Source: Paenibacillus vietnamensis
GTDB lineage: Bacteria; Bacillota; Bacilli; Paenibacillales; Paenibacillaceae
Direction of reading: 5' to 3'
Length of the DNA stretch: 64,000 nt
Assembly (NCBI RefSeq): GCF_020169515.1
Contig: NZ_JAHMHW010000022.1
Span: forward strand, 1-64,000
Positions 8,601 through 15,974 of the stretch are shown in pieces (within the stretch, counting starts at the first letter, position 1; each line of letters starts with the position of its first letter). Under the pieces are notes generated by a model, which was not told where the DNA came from, made no database searches, and worked only from the letters and a program-made list of their open reading frames with translations. The position numbers and the translations under genes were made by a program.

Positions 8601-9887
8601 GCAAGAGACGGGCTCACCTTCTATACAAACGGCGGCAATGTGAAGATTGTCTCGTTGAATGTGTACCCGCTTGCCAATACTTGGCGGAACGAACCGTCCT
8701 CCGGGACGGCTCCGCAGAAGGTGGTCATGGACCGTACGCGCATCGATTTGGCGCCGGGAGCAAGCGAGCAGCTGTACGTCAACGTTTTGCCGCAAACCGC
8801 AACCAACAAAAACGTCACATGGAGCTCCAGCAACACTGCGATTGCAACGGTGTCGGCAGTGGATTCCCGGAGCGCCAACGTGACGGGCGTCGCACGCGGC
8901 CGGGCGGTCATTACGGCTGTGACGCAGTCCGGCGGCATCATCGGCCAAACCGTCGTTGAGGTTGGAGGCGCTTTCAACACGAACCTGACCGGCTTGGCGG
9001 AGCCGGATAACGGGCGCTGGTACAGCTCTGCGGACGGCATTGCCGGCACATTCGATCAAGATACGAACTATATTTCTACGGTCTCGGCGGACAACTTCAC
9101 GTATGAAGCGGATATTCGCATCGACGCCTCGGGAGGCGCAGGCTCCCTGCTCTTCCGCTCCAATTCGGACGGGTCTAGCGGGTATTACCTCAACGTAGAT
9201 CCGAATTTCCGCATGATCCGCCTGTTCTACAAGCTGAACGGCAGCTTCAGCCCGAGCCAGATGCTGGCCAGCGCTCCTGCCTTTATTCAGCCGGGCAGAA
9301 CGTATCATGTCAAAATTGTCGCCAGCGGCACGAATATAAAGGTTTACTTCGATCAAGCAGCGACGCCTGCTATCGACGTAAACGACAGCGCGTTCTCCAG
9401 CGGTTATTTCGGGCTAAACGCGTTCGGAGGCATCGTCCATTATCAGAATGTATACTGGTGGGCGGAGCTGACGAACGGCGCCGTCTACCGGCTGACCAAC
9501 ACCGGCAGCGGCAAGGCGCTTGACGCGGCCGGCACCTCCGACGGGTCCAACGTTCAAATTTGGTCCTGGCTTGCAAACAATAACCAGAAATGGACGTTAA
9601 CGGACAATACGGACGGCACCTACACGCTCACCTCGGCAGCCAGCGGCAAGGCGCTTGACGCGGCGGGTACCGGTGACGGCGCGAACGTCCAGGTGTGGCA
9701 AAGCCTCGGCAATGCCAATCAGAAGTGGATCATCTCGCCGAACAGCGACGGTACCTTTGAGCTGAAAGCATCAAACAGCGGCAAAGCGCTCGATGTCGCA
9801 AGCGGCGGAACCGCCGACGGCACGAACGTGCAAATCTACTCGGGCAACGGATCACCCGCTCAGAAGTGGCAGCTAGTTAAGCTGTAA
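5646..9887 (+). CDS. secreted multi-domain GH32 fructan hydrolase (levanase/inulinase type)
   Basis: This 1,413-residue secreted protein has a signal peptide (about 1-32, ending SAAAAEF), three tandem modules of about 165 residues (about 33-193, 197-362, 366-522) with LamG/3-keto-disaccharide-hydrolase-like beta-sandwich features (repeated VDPNLDxxRLF and YHLKV.A.G..lKVYL segments), a GH32 domain (about 525-1015), a Big2 immunoglobulin-like domain (1023-1105), a fourth copy of the 165-residue module (1108-1275) and a C-terminal ricin-B/CBM13 trefoil (1276-1413) with three QKW motifs. GH32 catalytic residues are visible: nucleophile Asp549 in ADPNG, Asp671 in FRDPK and acid/base Glu722 in WECPDF. 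It should cleave beta-fructans (levan or inulin) outside the cell. GGGAGAAGG precedes the ATG. The bond preference (beta-2,6 or beta-2,1; exo or endo) cannot be read from the sequence. The many accessory modules are unusual compared with SacC-type enzymes of about 680 residues. Confidence 0.93.
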   Translation: MMRRTNFFKMSSLLAAVIVGSMLLALHSAAAAEFRSNVPGYLPVTGNWSEQAGEGLKGASAANANALSMTNAASETNFTLEADVKVDASTPYGVGSLVFRAAEDGSKGYALSVDPNLDRIRLFDLATGSDVGTPYSTALNTGTAYHLKVTADGPALKVYLAGTLAISVSDAKYAEGNYGYNVYNGTAYFQNVNAYDINTNLTGWTASSGTWTSTPLGLRASAASGQSGSFMAGTSADSFTYESDVIIESSYAAATLLFRSNSAGTQAYGLQVDANLDRLRLFKTSGDVTLATHNVTLDTGKVYQLRINAEGSSIKVYIQQAGTQVSTGYTPAISVTDGSYASGQLGLAVYNGSAVFQNIRIGDLNTNLYGWTDTGGAWTPHLGGVKAVSAGTANTFRMAENASSDFVLEGDLKVDAATPLGTAALVFRGNAAGTSGYVVNIDPNLDQVRLFNASGGATIASASRTIEPGKTYHLEVNAVGSSIKIYLDGVAAPVISVTNTSYASGKIGMNAYNGTAYFQNVFVTEASEWYNEPYRPQYHFTSPRYAVADPNGLVYYDGEYHLFHQEGGKWAHAVSTDLTNWKNLPIALPWNDMGHVWSGSAIADEEDVTGLFGGGSGLLAYYTSFNPDKTKGNQKIGLAYSTDKGRTWSFYGSSAIIENPGGVNGSWDFRDPKVVWNEDHSKWVMVVSGADHVQFYTSTNLLDWTYASSFGYGDYLHGGIWECPDFFQLPVDGNPANKKWVLTVSTGGVRETDGSSSEYFVGSFNGTTFTSDNPASTVLRSERGKDMYAAMSFADIPAADGRRIQLGWMTNWDYPFSYPTRPWKGQLSIPRALTLKSFAGEGIRLVQTPVSELQSLRGTAASFSNTTVTPSTPNLLANFSGTAYEIVGEFELPATGVSAEFGFRLRELGDQKTYVGYKPGLNQMFVNRTDAGKDDFTTYFSGWQDATVAPVNNRIKLHIFVDQSSVEVFGNDGKVVFSDVILPGDARDGLTFYTNGGNVKIVSLNVYPLANTWRNEPSSGTAPQKVVMDRTRIDLAPGASEQLYVNVLPQTATNKNVTWSSSNTAIATVSAVDSRSANVTGVARGRAVITAVTQSGGIIGQTVVEVGGAFNTNLTGLAEPDNGRWYSSADGIAGTFDQDTNYISTVSADNFTYEADIRIDASGGAGSLLFRSNSDGSSGYYLNVDPNFRMIRLFYKLNGSFSPSQMLASAPAFIQPGRTYHVKIVASGTNIKVYFDQAATPAIDVNDSAFSSGYFGLNAFGGIVHYQNVYWWAELTNGAVYRLTNTGSGKALDAAGTSDGSNVQIWSWLANNNQKWTLTDNTDGTYTLTSAASGKALDAAGTGDGANVQVWQSLGNANQKWIISPNSDGTFELKASNSGKALDVASGGTADGTNVQIYSGNGSPAQKWQLVKL
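9506..9663 (+). repeat. internal repeat in the CBM13 coding region
   Basis: A 23-base stretch encoding SGKALDA occurs identically at 9506-9528 and 9641-9663, 135 bases (45 codons) apart, matching the beta-trefoil lobe length. A third, diverged copy is near 9777. Near-identity at DNA level suggests recent lobe duplication or gene conversion. Confidence 0.75.
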
Positions 9888-9893
9888 TTGATA

Positions 9894-9924
9894 AGGGGCA
9901 GGCGTCAACATGACGTCTGCCCCT
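9894..9924 (+). terminator. hairpin after the GH32 gene
   Basis: AGGGGCAGGCGTCA and TGACGTCTGCCCCT form a 14-base stem with one G-T mismatch and a 3-base loop, directly after the stop. No T run follows, so termination may be incomplete. Confidence 0.55.
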
Positions 9925-9977
9925 CGCTGCTTGTCTAAGTAAACATCGGACAAAGCACCTTTGATGCAATCCCTGTG

Positions 9978-10709
9978 CTAACCGGCCAGCTCCATCAGCC
10001 TCGTAAAATAATTCAGACCGGCAGCATCAATCTTCTCTCTTCCATAAGCATCCAAAAAGATGTCCTTGTATTTATCAGTCTTCAAGTTATACCGAAGCGT
10101 CCATAACCCCCAATAAAGGTCGTTATGCCTGTCTCCTACCCCGCCGTCTCCTAAATCGATAAAGCCCTTGAACGCAAAATGGTCCATAATAATGTTAGGC
10201 AAACAGTAATCGCCATGAATAATCACATTATCGACCGGGGAATACGCGATTTCATGTACGGCACTCAGGTCGATCCCTTTGTTAATTGCATCATTCAGCA
10301 GCTCCGTCGTCCTGTTGCGGTACGGGCAGCCCTCGACGGGAAGGGAGTGCAGCATTTTTAAATATTGGCCGAATACGGCTGCCAGCTTTTCAGGATTTTC
10401 AAGATGCAGCTGCTCCGCGCCGTCATCGCCGCTTACTACCTCCGTTAATAAATAATCGTAAGCCGAATCCGATTCATAGGCAATCGCTTTCGGCGCTGCT
10501 TGGAAGCTGTGCAGAAAATCCGTCATTTTATATTCCCGTTCAAGCGTGCCTTTGGGGCTTATTTTTAAGAAAGCGCTTTGCGCACCCTTCACAAAAAGGG
10601 TCCTAGCCGTTTCTGAACAACTGCTGTCGTAAATCGCGGCGCTCTGCATATATCGTGCGATTGCCGGCGGTGAGGTTCCGATATCAAACGAGACTTCCGT
10701 TTTTTTCAT
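9978..10709 (-). CDS. aminoglycoside 3'-phosphotransferase-like kinase
   Basis: The 243-residue protein has the protein-kinase-like fold of APH(3') enzymes: an N-lobe with FLKISPKGTLEREYKMTDFL (the Lys and Glu that hold ATP), the catalytic loop VIIHGDYCLPNII (Brenner-type HGDxxxxN) and the metal-binding GFIDLGDGGVGDRHNDLYW. The C-terminus ends in a short LNYFTRLMELAG rather than the DEFF typical of clinical APH(3'). It would phosphorylate an aminoglycoside or another small hydroxyl compound with ATP. GGAGGGG stands before the ATG. It is divergent from the ACT-like gene. No mobile-element sequence surrounds it, so it appears to be a resident gene. Substrate and resistance effect are unproven. 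Confidence 0.85.
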   Translation of the reverse strand: MKKTEVSFDIGTSPPAIARYMQSAAIYDSSCSETARTLFVKGAQSAFLKISPKGTLEREYKMTDFLHSFQAAPKAIAYESDSAYDYLLTEVVSGDDGAEQLHLENPEKLAAVFGQYLKMLHSLPVEGCPYRNRTTELLNDAINKGIDLSAVHEIAYSPVDNVIIHGDYCLPNIIMDHFAFKGFIDLGDGGVGDRHNDLYWGLWTLRYNLKTDKYKDIFLDAYGREKIDAAGLNYFTRLMELAG

Positions 10710-10823
10710 ATTTCCCCTCCTATGTGTGCGGTAAATAGGCGGCTGAGGCAGATAAGTGCCGAGCTCCTATTCGGAATACTAGAATACTATTTTAGTAGAC
10801 TTTATTTCATAGGGGTGATCGCA

Positions 10824-11273
10824 TTGGGGTTCCGAATTTCCATCCGCACACAATTTACGTTTATTGCACCGGACCGTACGCTTCATTGTATTTTAAGCAG
10901 CATTGCCGAAAAGGGAGTAAACATTAATGGATTTGATCTGTCCAAAAAAACCAAACGCTGTTATCTGGTCAGACTCGTACTTGGTTCTGTTGAGGCAGAA
11001 AGCGCAAACGATCTTCGGATCTTAAGAAAGGTGCTGCGATCCTATTGCGTCAGGTTCATAGAGAAAAAGGTCATTCAAGTACATGGAATCGCACCAGGCG
11101 TTCCTGGCGGACTGGGCGCTCTATTCGGAGCCCTAAGCTGCAAGGTAAGAGTCATAGCCATATACACCGGAGAAAACAATAGGATATTTGTAGATGTGTC
11201 CGATTTGAAAAAAGCGGCTCGGATTTTATCGCAAAAAAATGTTCCTCAATTCCGAAAAAAATGCCATCTGTAA
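10824..11273 (+). CDS. small ACT-domain-like protein
   Basis: A 149-residue protein with two beta-alpha-beta units resembling ACT domains: ISIRTQFTFIAPDRTLHCILSSIAEKGVNINGFDL is a typical first ACT strand-helix-strand with a ligand-loop Gly, and VRVIAIYTGENNRIFVDVSDLKKAARIL resembles a second. ACT domains bind amino acids or other small effectors. The start is a TTG at 10824-10826 with AGGGGTGAT before it; an ATG 102 bases upstream lacks a ribosome binding site. No catalytic domain is attached. I infer a stand-alone regulatory protein; the function is unknown. Confidence 0.6.
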   Translation: MGFRISIRTQFTFIAPDRTLHCILSSIAEKGVNINGFDLSKKTKRCYLVRLVLGSVEAESANDLRILRKVLRSYCVRFIEKKVIQVHGIAPGVPGGLGALFGALSCKVRVIAIYTGENNRIFVDVSDLKKAARILSQKNVPQFRKKCHL

Positions 11274-11308
11274 CTATTATAAGCATATAAGATAGGAACC
11301 GCCAATTG

Positions 11309-11506
11309 GGCTAACGTAACGAACCCAGTCATCGTTATCGGTCATCAATCGGAATATTTTAATTTCCAGCGAACTCAGGTGACGTTATTGCTCGAAAATC
11401 GGGGCTATTCCGCCGCTGTTCACCCCAATAACGATAGCAGAGTTCGTTAGGCTTGGAATGCGGCTCAAATCACCCGAATAAAGCCTGTGAGGTTCGTTAG
11501 CCTCCC
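11309..11506. repeat. intergenic modular repeat region, family B (locus 1)
   Basis: Between two convergent gene ends lie several roughly 50-base units in both orientations that share a core like TAACGAACC followed by a CAG/ATCGTTATT-type block: forward at 11314 and 11367, reversed ending near 11449 and 11500. The same unit type fills 38029-38214. No open frame, tRNA or known RNA motif explains it. Confidence 0.6.
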
Positions 11507-11508
11507 TA

Positions 11509-11563
11509 CAAACAAAAACGGCAGCCGAGGGCACGCAATGCATGCATGCTCCCGGCTGCCGTT
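11509..11563 (-). terminator. terminator of htpG
   Basis: AACGGCAGCCG (11517-11527) pairs perfectly with CGGCTGCCGTT (11553-11563). On the minus strand the stem is followed by TTTTTGTTTG, giving a strong rho-independent terminator right after htpG. Confidence 0.88.
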
Positions 11564-11567
11564 CATT

Positions 11568-13448
11568 TTAAACCATAATTTTGCAAACGTCGTTCGTAAA
11601 CTCCACCGGATCCTGCAGCGGCAGGCCTTCGATCAGAAGCGCCTGGCTGTACAGCAGGTTCGTGTACAGGCTCAGCTTCTCCTTGTCTCCGGCATGGGCC
11701 GCTTTGAGCGATTGGAACACGTCGTGGTTAACGTTGATTTCCAGCACCTTGTCGGCCTTCACGTCCCCGGCGTTCGGCATCGCCTTCAGAATCTTCTCCA
11801 TCTCGATCGTCAGCTCGCCTTCAGCGGACAAGCAGACCGGATGGCTCTTCAGCCGCTTCGACGCTTTGACGCTCTTGACCTTGCCGCCAAGAATCGCCTG
11901 CATTTGCTCGAAGAGTTCCTTGTTGTCGTTCTCCTCCGCCTCGGACGGCTTCTCGCTCTCGTCGGGTTCGATGCCGATGTCGCCGCTCGATACGTTTTTG
12001 AATTCTTTTTCCTTGTATTTGCCGATCATTTTGATCGCGAACTCGTCGATATCGTCGGTGAAGAACAAAATTTCATAACCCTTGTCGGATACCAGCTCGG
12101 TTTGCGGAAGCTTCTCCAGACGCTCCACGGATTCGCCGGACGCGTAGTAGATAAACTTCTGATCCTCCGGCATTCTCGAGACGTACTCGTCCAGCGAGAC
12201 CAGCTTCTTCTCTTTAGAGGAGTAGAACAGAAGCAAATCCTGCAGATCCTCTTTGTTCATGCCGTAGTCGTTATAGACGCCGAACTTCAGCTGTCTGCCG
12301 AACGATTTGTAGAAGCTCTCGTATTTGTCTCTTTCGTCCTTAATCAGGCTCTGCAGCTGGCCTTTGATTTTGTTCTTGATGTTCTTGGCGATCAGCTTCA
12401 GCTGGCGGTCATGCTGCAGCAGCTCGCGGGAAATGTTCAAGGACAAATCCTCGGAGTCGACCATGCCCTTCACGAAGCTGAAATAGTCCGGAAGCAGGTC
12501 GGCGCATTTGTCCATAATCAGGACGCCATTGGAATACAGCTCAAGCCCCTTCTCGTATTCCTTCGTGTAATAGTCGAAAGGCGTATTTTCCGGGATGAAC
12601 AAAATCGCGTTGTAGACGACGGCGCCGTCGGCGCTGATGTGCACATGCTTGATCGGCTTGTCGAAGCCATAGCGCTTCTCGAAATAAAACTGCTCATAAT
12701 CCTCGTCCTTGAGCTCGTTTTTGTTCCGGCGCCAGATCGGCACCATGCTGTTGACGGTCTGCTCTTCCGTGTAGCTTTCCAGCTCCTTGTCGTCGCCTTC
12801 CTTCGGGCGCTGGCCGGAGACGTCCATCTTGATCGGGTAACGGATAAAATCGGAATATTTCTTAATGATGGACCTTAAGCGGTATTCCTCCAAAAACTCG
12901 TCATACTGCTCGTCCTCGGTATTTTGCTTGATTTTCAGCACGATTTCGGTGCCGACCGACTCTTTCTCCCCAGGCTCGATCGTATAGCCTTCCGCCCCGT
13001 TTGATACCCATTTGTACGCTTGGCTGCTGCCGAGCGCTTTCGTCGTCACGATTACCTCATCGGCTACCATGAAAGCGGAATAAAAGCCTACACCAAACTG
13101 GCCGATAATGTTATGGCCGTCCTTCAGCTCATTTTCCTTCTTGAACGCAAACGAGCCGCTCTTCGCGATAACGCCCAGATTGTTCTCCAGCTCTTCCTCG
13201 GTCATGCCGATGCCGGTATCCGAGATCGTCAGCGTTCTGCCAGCCTTATCGGCCGTTACTTTAATATAGTAATCCTCTTTGTTGAAAACGAGCGAATCGT
13301 CGGTTAACGCTTTATAATAGATTTTGTCGATGGCGTCGCTTGCGTTGGAGATCAGCTCTCTTAAAAAAATCTCCTTCTGCGTGTAAATGGAGTTAATCAT
13401 CATCTCCAGCAATCGCTTTGATTCTGCCTGGAACTGCTTTTGAACCAC
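11568..13448 (-). CDS. htpG: chaperone HtpG (bacterial Hsp90)
   Basis: A full-length 626-residue HtpG. The GHKL ATPase motifs are clear: ELISNASDAI (31-40) with the Mg-binding Asn, DTGIGMT (77-83) and GQFGVGF (116-122). The middle domain with SREL and the C-terminal dimerisation domain follow without breaks. It is an ATP-dependent cytosolic chaperone that remodels client proteins, usually with DnaK. Translation starts at a GTG (13446-13448) with GGGAG 8 bases upstream. A perfect CIRCE operator and a sigma-A-like promoter lie directly upstream, so control by HrcA is expected. The gene stands alone with its own terminator. Confidence 0.97.
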   Translation of the reverse strand: MVQKQFQAESKRLLEMMINSIYTQKEIFLRELISNASDAIDKIYYKALTDDSLVFNKEDYYIKVTADKAGRTLTISDTGIGMTEEELENNLGVIAKSGSFAFKKENELKDGHNIIGQFGVGFYSAFMVADEVIVTTKALGSSQAYKWVSNGAEGYTIEPGEKESVGTEIVLKIKQNTEDEQYDEFLEEYRLRSIIKKYSDFIRYPIKMDVSGQRPKEGDDKELESYTEEQTVNSMVPIWRRNKNELKDEDYEQFYFEKRYGFDKPIKHVHISADGAVVYNAILFIPENTPFDYYTKEYEKGLELYSNGVLIMDKCADLLPDYFSFVKGMVDSEDLSLNISRELLQHDRQLKLIAKNIKNKIKGQLQSLIKDERDKYESFYKSFGRQLKFGVYNDYGMNKEDLQDLLLFYSSKEKKLVSLDEYVSRMPEDQKFIYYASGESVERLEKLPQTELVSDKGYEILFFTDDIDEFAIKMIGKYKEKEFKNVSSGDIGIEPDESEKPSEAEENDNKELFEQMQAILGGKVKSVKASKRLKSHPVCLSAEGELTIEMEKILKAMPNAGDVKADKVLEINVNHDVFQSLKAAHAGDKEKLSLYTNLLYSQALLIEGLPLQDPVEFTNDVCKIMV

Positions 13449-13490
13449 GGTTAAGACTCCCTTCGATTATAAAATCAGCCGTTTTGCCGG

Positions 13491-13517
13491 TTAGCACTCG
13501 AACCAGATGAGTGCTAA
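13491..13517 (-). promoter_or_regulatory. CIRCE operator (HrcA site) of htpG
   Basis: TTAGCACTC-N9-GAGTGCTAA is an exact match to the CIRCE consensus. It begins about 10 bases downstream of the -10 box and covers the expected transcript start region, a classic position for repression by HrcA. Confidence 0.95.
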
Positions 13518-13527
13518 CCCTTCTTTT

Positions 13528-13557
13528 TATATATCATATCTTAAATTTCCATGTCAA
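13528..13557 (-). promoter_or_regulatory. sigma-A promoter of htpG
   Basis: On the minus strand TTGACA (13552-13557) and TATATA (13528-13533) are spaced 18 bases apart, just upstream of the CIRCE element. Confidence 0.75.
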
Positions 13558-13643
13558 TAAGTTGCGCGCAGGCGGAAAAGGGCAGGGGAGCGCCAGTCTT
13601 TCCCCTAAGCCCGAAAATTAGCTTACTGAACGTCTGCTTCTGC

Positions 13644-14213
13644 TTACTCACCCGCCAGAGGGAACTCACCGATCACCTCGTACATCGGCGATTGATGCAT
13701 ATGCGTGCGCATAAGTACAAAGCGGTCTGCCACCCAGCCCGCGCCGGACGGCGCAGCCAATTCCCCGAAGCCGCCTTCGGGCGACCCGCCGGCAAAACCT
13801 CTCGCCAAAGTAATATGCGGCGCATAGGGCCTGCTCTCCGCCTCGAACCCCAGCGGTGCGGTCGCTTCGGTTACCGCCTTGTGAAGCGCCGTCAACCGTT
13901 CCAGATCGCCGGTCACCGAAGCCCACAGCACGCGGGGCGCGGACGGCTGGCCGAAGGTGCCGATCCCGCCGAGCTCCAATCGGATCGGACCCGTCTGCAC
14001 CGTGCGAAGAGCACCCGCCAGCTCCTCCGCGCGGCTCACCGGCACATCGCCGAGAAACTGCAGCGTAAGGTGGTAATCACGCGGGTGCGTCCATTTGCGG
14101 AAGGACAACCTCTTCTTCTGCTCCCGGGTCCAGCACTCCAGCTCGTCCGCGACAGGCGGCGGCGCAGGCAAGGCAACGAACAAACGCATCGCGGCTTCGT
14201 CTGATTTCGTCAT
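13644..14213 (-). CDS. thpR: RNA 2',3'-cyclic phosphodiesterase (2H family, LigT/ThpR)
   Basis: The 189-residue protein opens with MRLFVALPAPPP and carries the two HxT motifs of the 2H phosphoesterase fold, YHLTLQFLGDV and YAPHITLARGF. ThpR/LigT proteins hydrolyse 2',3'-cyclic phosphate ends of RNA to 2'-phosphate. AAGGAG lies 4 bases before the ATG at 14213; an internal ATG at 14189 would begin exactly at MRLF but has no ribosome binding site. It is a single gene, divergent from the repeat-rich region at 14.3 kb. Confidence 0.93.
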   Translation of the reverse strand: MTKSDEAAMRLFVALPAPPPVADELECWTREQKKRLSFRKWTHPRDYHLTLQFLGDVPVSRAEELAGALRTVQTGPIRLELGGIGTFGQPSAPRVLWASVTGDLERLTALHKAVTEATAPLGFEAESRPYAPHITLARGFAGGSPEGGFGELAAPSGAGWVADRFVLMRTHMHQSPMYEVIGEFPLAGE

Positions 14214-14333
14214 TTGCTCCTTAAACCTCCTCTATAGGCTAGTTGATCGAACTAGATCCATTATGGATGAATTTGCGGCAAAACATTCCCGCCCTATCGA
14301 AAATCCTGCCACTACTATTATAATCCGCACGGC

Positions 14334-14526
14334 TCTGCTGCAGTAAGTGCATTGGAATCAAGCAATAACCAGCCAGCTTGCCGCTCCGCTGCAGTTTCTG
14401 CAGCAGATTCCTCCAAAATCGCCAAATCAAGCTCTGTGAGGGCAATTCTGCTGCAAAAGTGCAGGCCAGCTCCAAAAAGCCGACTCCATGTTAGGTTTCT
14501 GCTGCAGTAAGTGCATTGGTATCAAG
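14334..14526. repeat. intergenic modular repeat region, family A (locus 1)
   Basis: A 29-base sequence built around CTGCTGCAG and AAGTGCATTGG occurs at 14334-14362 and again at 14498-14526 with a single difference. Between them lie further CTGCAG/TGCAGCAGA units in both orientations (about 14392-14412 and 14446-14463). Related units fill 53496-53640. No reading frame spans it convincingly. Confidence 0.65.
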
Positions 14527-14683
14527 TGCCGTCGTAAAAATAGATTTCCAGCCCGTTACCAATCCGGACTCTAGCGAATAGCTTGTATAAGAGAGTTCAT
14601 GGAGGTGGTAGAGAATGCTATAGCTCAACGGAATCGTAGGCGGAACCAAAGCCGTAAGGGTCGCTCCGCGCCAAAACTTTCTG

Positions 14684-14980
14684 TTGCAGCAAATTGTCCT
14701 GACCGTCAAAGGCGGGCAAAAGCTGACGTTAAGGAGCGTTATTTTCTTGTTCAACAATGAGGCGTTTGCTATCAAAATCGAGGCGAATCCGTCGCCCGGC
14801 GTCTTCATCGCCAAAGGCGGCTTCGGCGATCTGAAGCCGAACAAAGTGCTCTTCCACAACAAAAGCAGCGAAGATGTCATCATTTTCCTGACGGTAAGCG
14901 CCGTAAATACGGCGAAAAACACCCGCTTCTTAAGCCGCTCCGACAGCTGGCATCTCGGCATCACCCGCTGCTCGAAATAA
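14684..14980 (+). CDS. unrecognised small protein, possibly decayed
   Basis: An open frame of 98 residues with a beta-rich pattern (LTVKGGQKLTLRSVIFLF, AIKIEANPSPGVFIAKG, VIIFLTVSAVNTA). I do not recognise the family. The only usable start is a TTG at 14684. The frame remains open upstream to a TAG near 14620, where GGAGGTGG-N4-ATG would initiate in this frame but meets that TAG at the third codon. Either a mutation has destroyed the start, or translation begins internally. A hairpin follows the stop. A fossil gene is possible. Confidence 0.35.
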   Translation: MQQIVLTVKGGQKLTLRSVIFLFNNEAFAIKIEANPSPGVFIAKGGFGDLKPNKVLFHNKSSEDVIIFLTVSAVNTAKNTRFLSRSDSWHLGITRCSK

Positions 14981-15018
14981 GCATTCCCGTTACGTGTACC
15001 GTCAAGTCTCCACACGAA

Positions 15019-15061
15019 AGGGGCTTGCGCCAGGTCCATTCAGACCTTTGGCGAAGCCCCT
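15019..15061 (+). terminator. hairpin after the small unknown gene
   Basis: AGGGGCTTGCGCCA pairs with TGGCGAAGCCCCT around an inner GGTC/GACC pairing. No T run follows. The rest of 14981-15166 shows no gene. Confidence 0.4.
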
Positions 15062-15166
15062 ACCTCATGTTTGTCCACTCCCTGACCGTTATGGCATACC
15101 CCGTAAACGGCCGCGACAACGCTTACATCGTATATCAAAACTCATTCTTCCGAGAATAAACAACAG

Positions 15167-15238
15167 CAAAAACACCCCATGAACCCAGACGCCGAATCAG
15201 CCTCAAAAGCTGATTCGACGCCTGTGCCGGAGGGTGTC
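15167..15238 (-). terminator. terminator of tdk
   Basis: A long hairpin: outer ACACCC/GGGGTGT and inner GACGCCGAATCAGC paired with GCTGATTCGACGCC. On the minus strand it ends GGGGTGTTTTTG, fitting termination downstream of tdk. Confidence 0.7.
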
Positions 15239-15287
15239 CGTTTTGTTTCCTATGCCTAGCTGTAAGTACCCGCAAAGGGTTCGAGCC

Positions 15288-15890
15288 TCAAGCTTGCGCC
15301 GTCCGGAAAGCCTCGTTGTAGCAGCGCCTGCAGACGGGCTTATAATCCTCGTTGCCGCCGATCTGAATCTGAGCGCCTTCATTCATCGGCTGTCCGTCGC
15401 GAAAGCGGATGACCATCGTCGCTTTCCGGTCGCAGTACCAGCAGATCGTTTTAATTTCCTCGATTTTGTCCGCCTGGACGAGCAAATTGTAGCTCCCCTC
15501 AAACAGCCGATTTTGGAAATCATTCTTCAGGCCGAAAGCCATGACCGGTATATTCAGCTCATCCACGATTCTGGTAAGACCGATGATCTGATGTTTCTTC
15601 AAAAACTGCGCTTCGTCGACGAGGACGCAATAAATGTTGTCGTGGGCCGAGGCCTCGATCTGCGATTTCACGTTTTCGAACAGGTCCGTATCCTCATGGA
15701 CGGGAATTGCCGCCCGCTCGAACCCTACTCTGGAGCCGACCCGGTCCTCGCCGCCCCTCGCGCCGACGGATGGCGAATAAATCAAGACCGGCTTGCCCTG
15801 CTCCTCGTAGTTATGTGCCACTTTAATAATTTCGAACGATTTGCCGCTGTTCATCGTTCCATATTTGTAATAAAGCTGAGCCAATCCCAT
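15288..15890 (-). CDS. tdk: thymidine kinase, type II
   Basis: This 200-residue protein matches bacterial type II thymidine kinase: P-loop GTMNSGKS (11-18), DEAQF (92-96) with the catalytic Glu, and a zinc site from Cys150/Cys153 (CWYC) and Cys187/Cys190 (CRRC). It phosphorylates thymidine with ATP in the salvage of dTMP in the cytoplasm. It has its own start signal (GGAGGAG) and a TATAAT box about 30 bases upstream of it, and lies 84 bases downstream of the TerC gene. Confidence 0.96.
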   Translation of the reverse strand: MGLAQLYYKYGTMNSGKSFEIIKVAHNYEEQGKPVLIYSPSVGARGGEDRVGSRVGFERAAIPVHEDTDLFENVKSQIEASAHDNIYCVLVDEAQFLKKHQIIGLTRIVDELNIPVMAFGLKNDFQNRLFEGSYNLLVQADKIEEIKTICWYCDRKATMVIRFRDGQPMNEGAQIQIGGNEDYKPVCRRCYNEAFRTAQA

Positions 15891-15974
15891 CTCCTCCAGA
15901 AACAGTTCAATACACCTATTATACAGGAAGAGACATCGTTATCGACACCGGGACTCGCCTTTGAAACAATCCGA

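Noticed and set aside
8283..9356. Long minus-strand frame opposite the GH32 gene
   Set aside because: No family signature, no start signal, and it mirrors the reading frame of a well-supported gene.
11487..12878. A 463-residue plus-strand frame opposite htpG
   Set aside because: It lies wholly antisense to the well-supported HtpG gene, has no ribosome binding site and a composition (Arg, Val, Leu, His rich) typical of a complementary-strand shadow.
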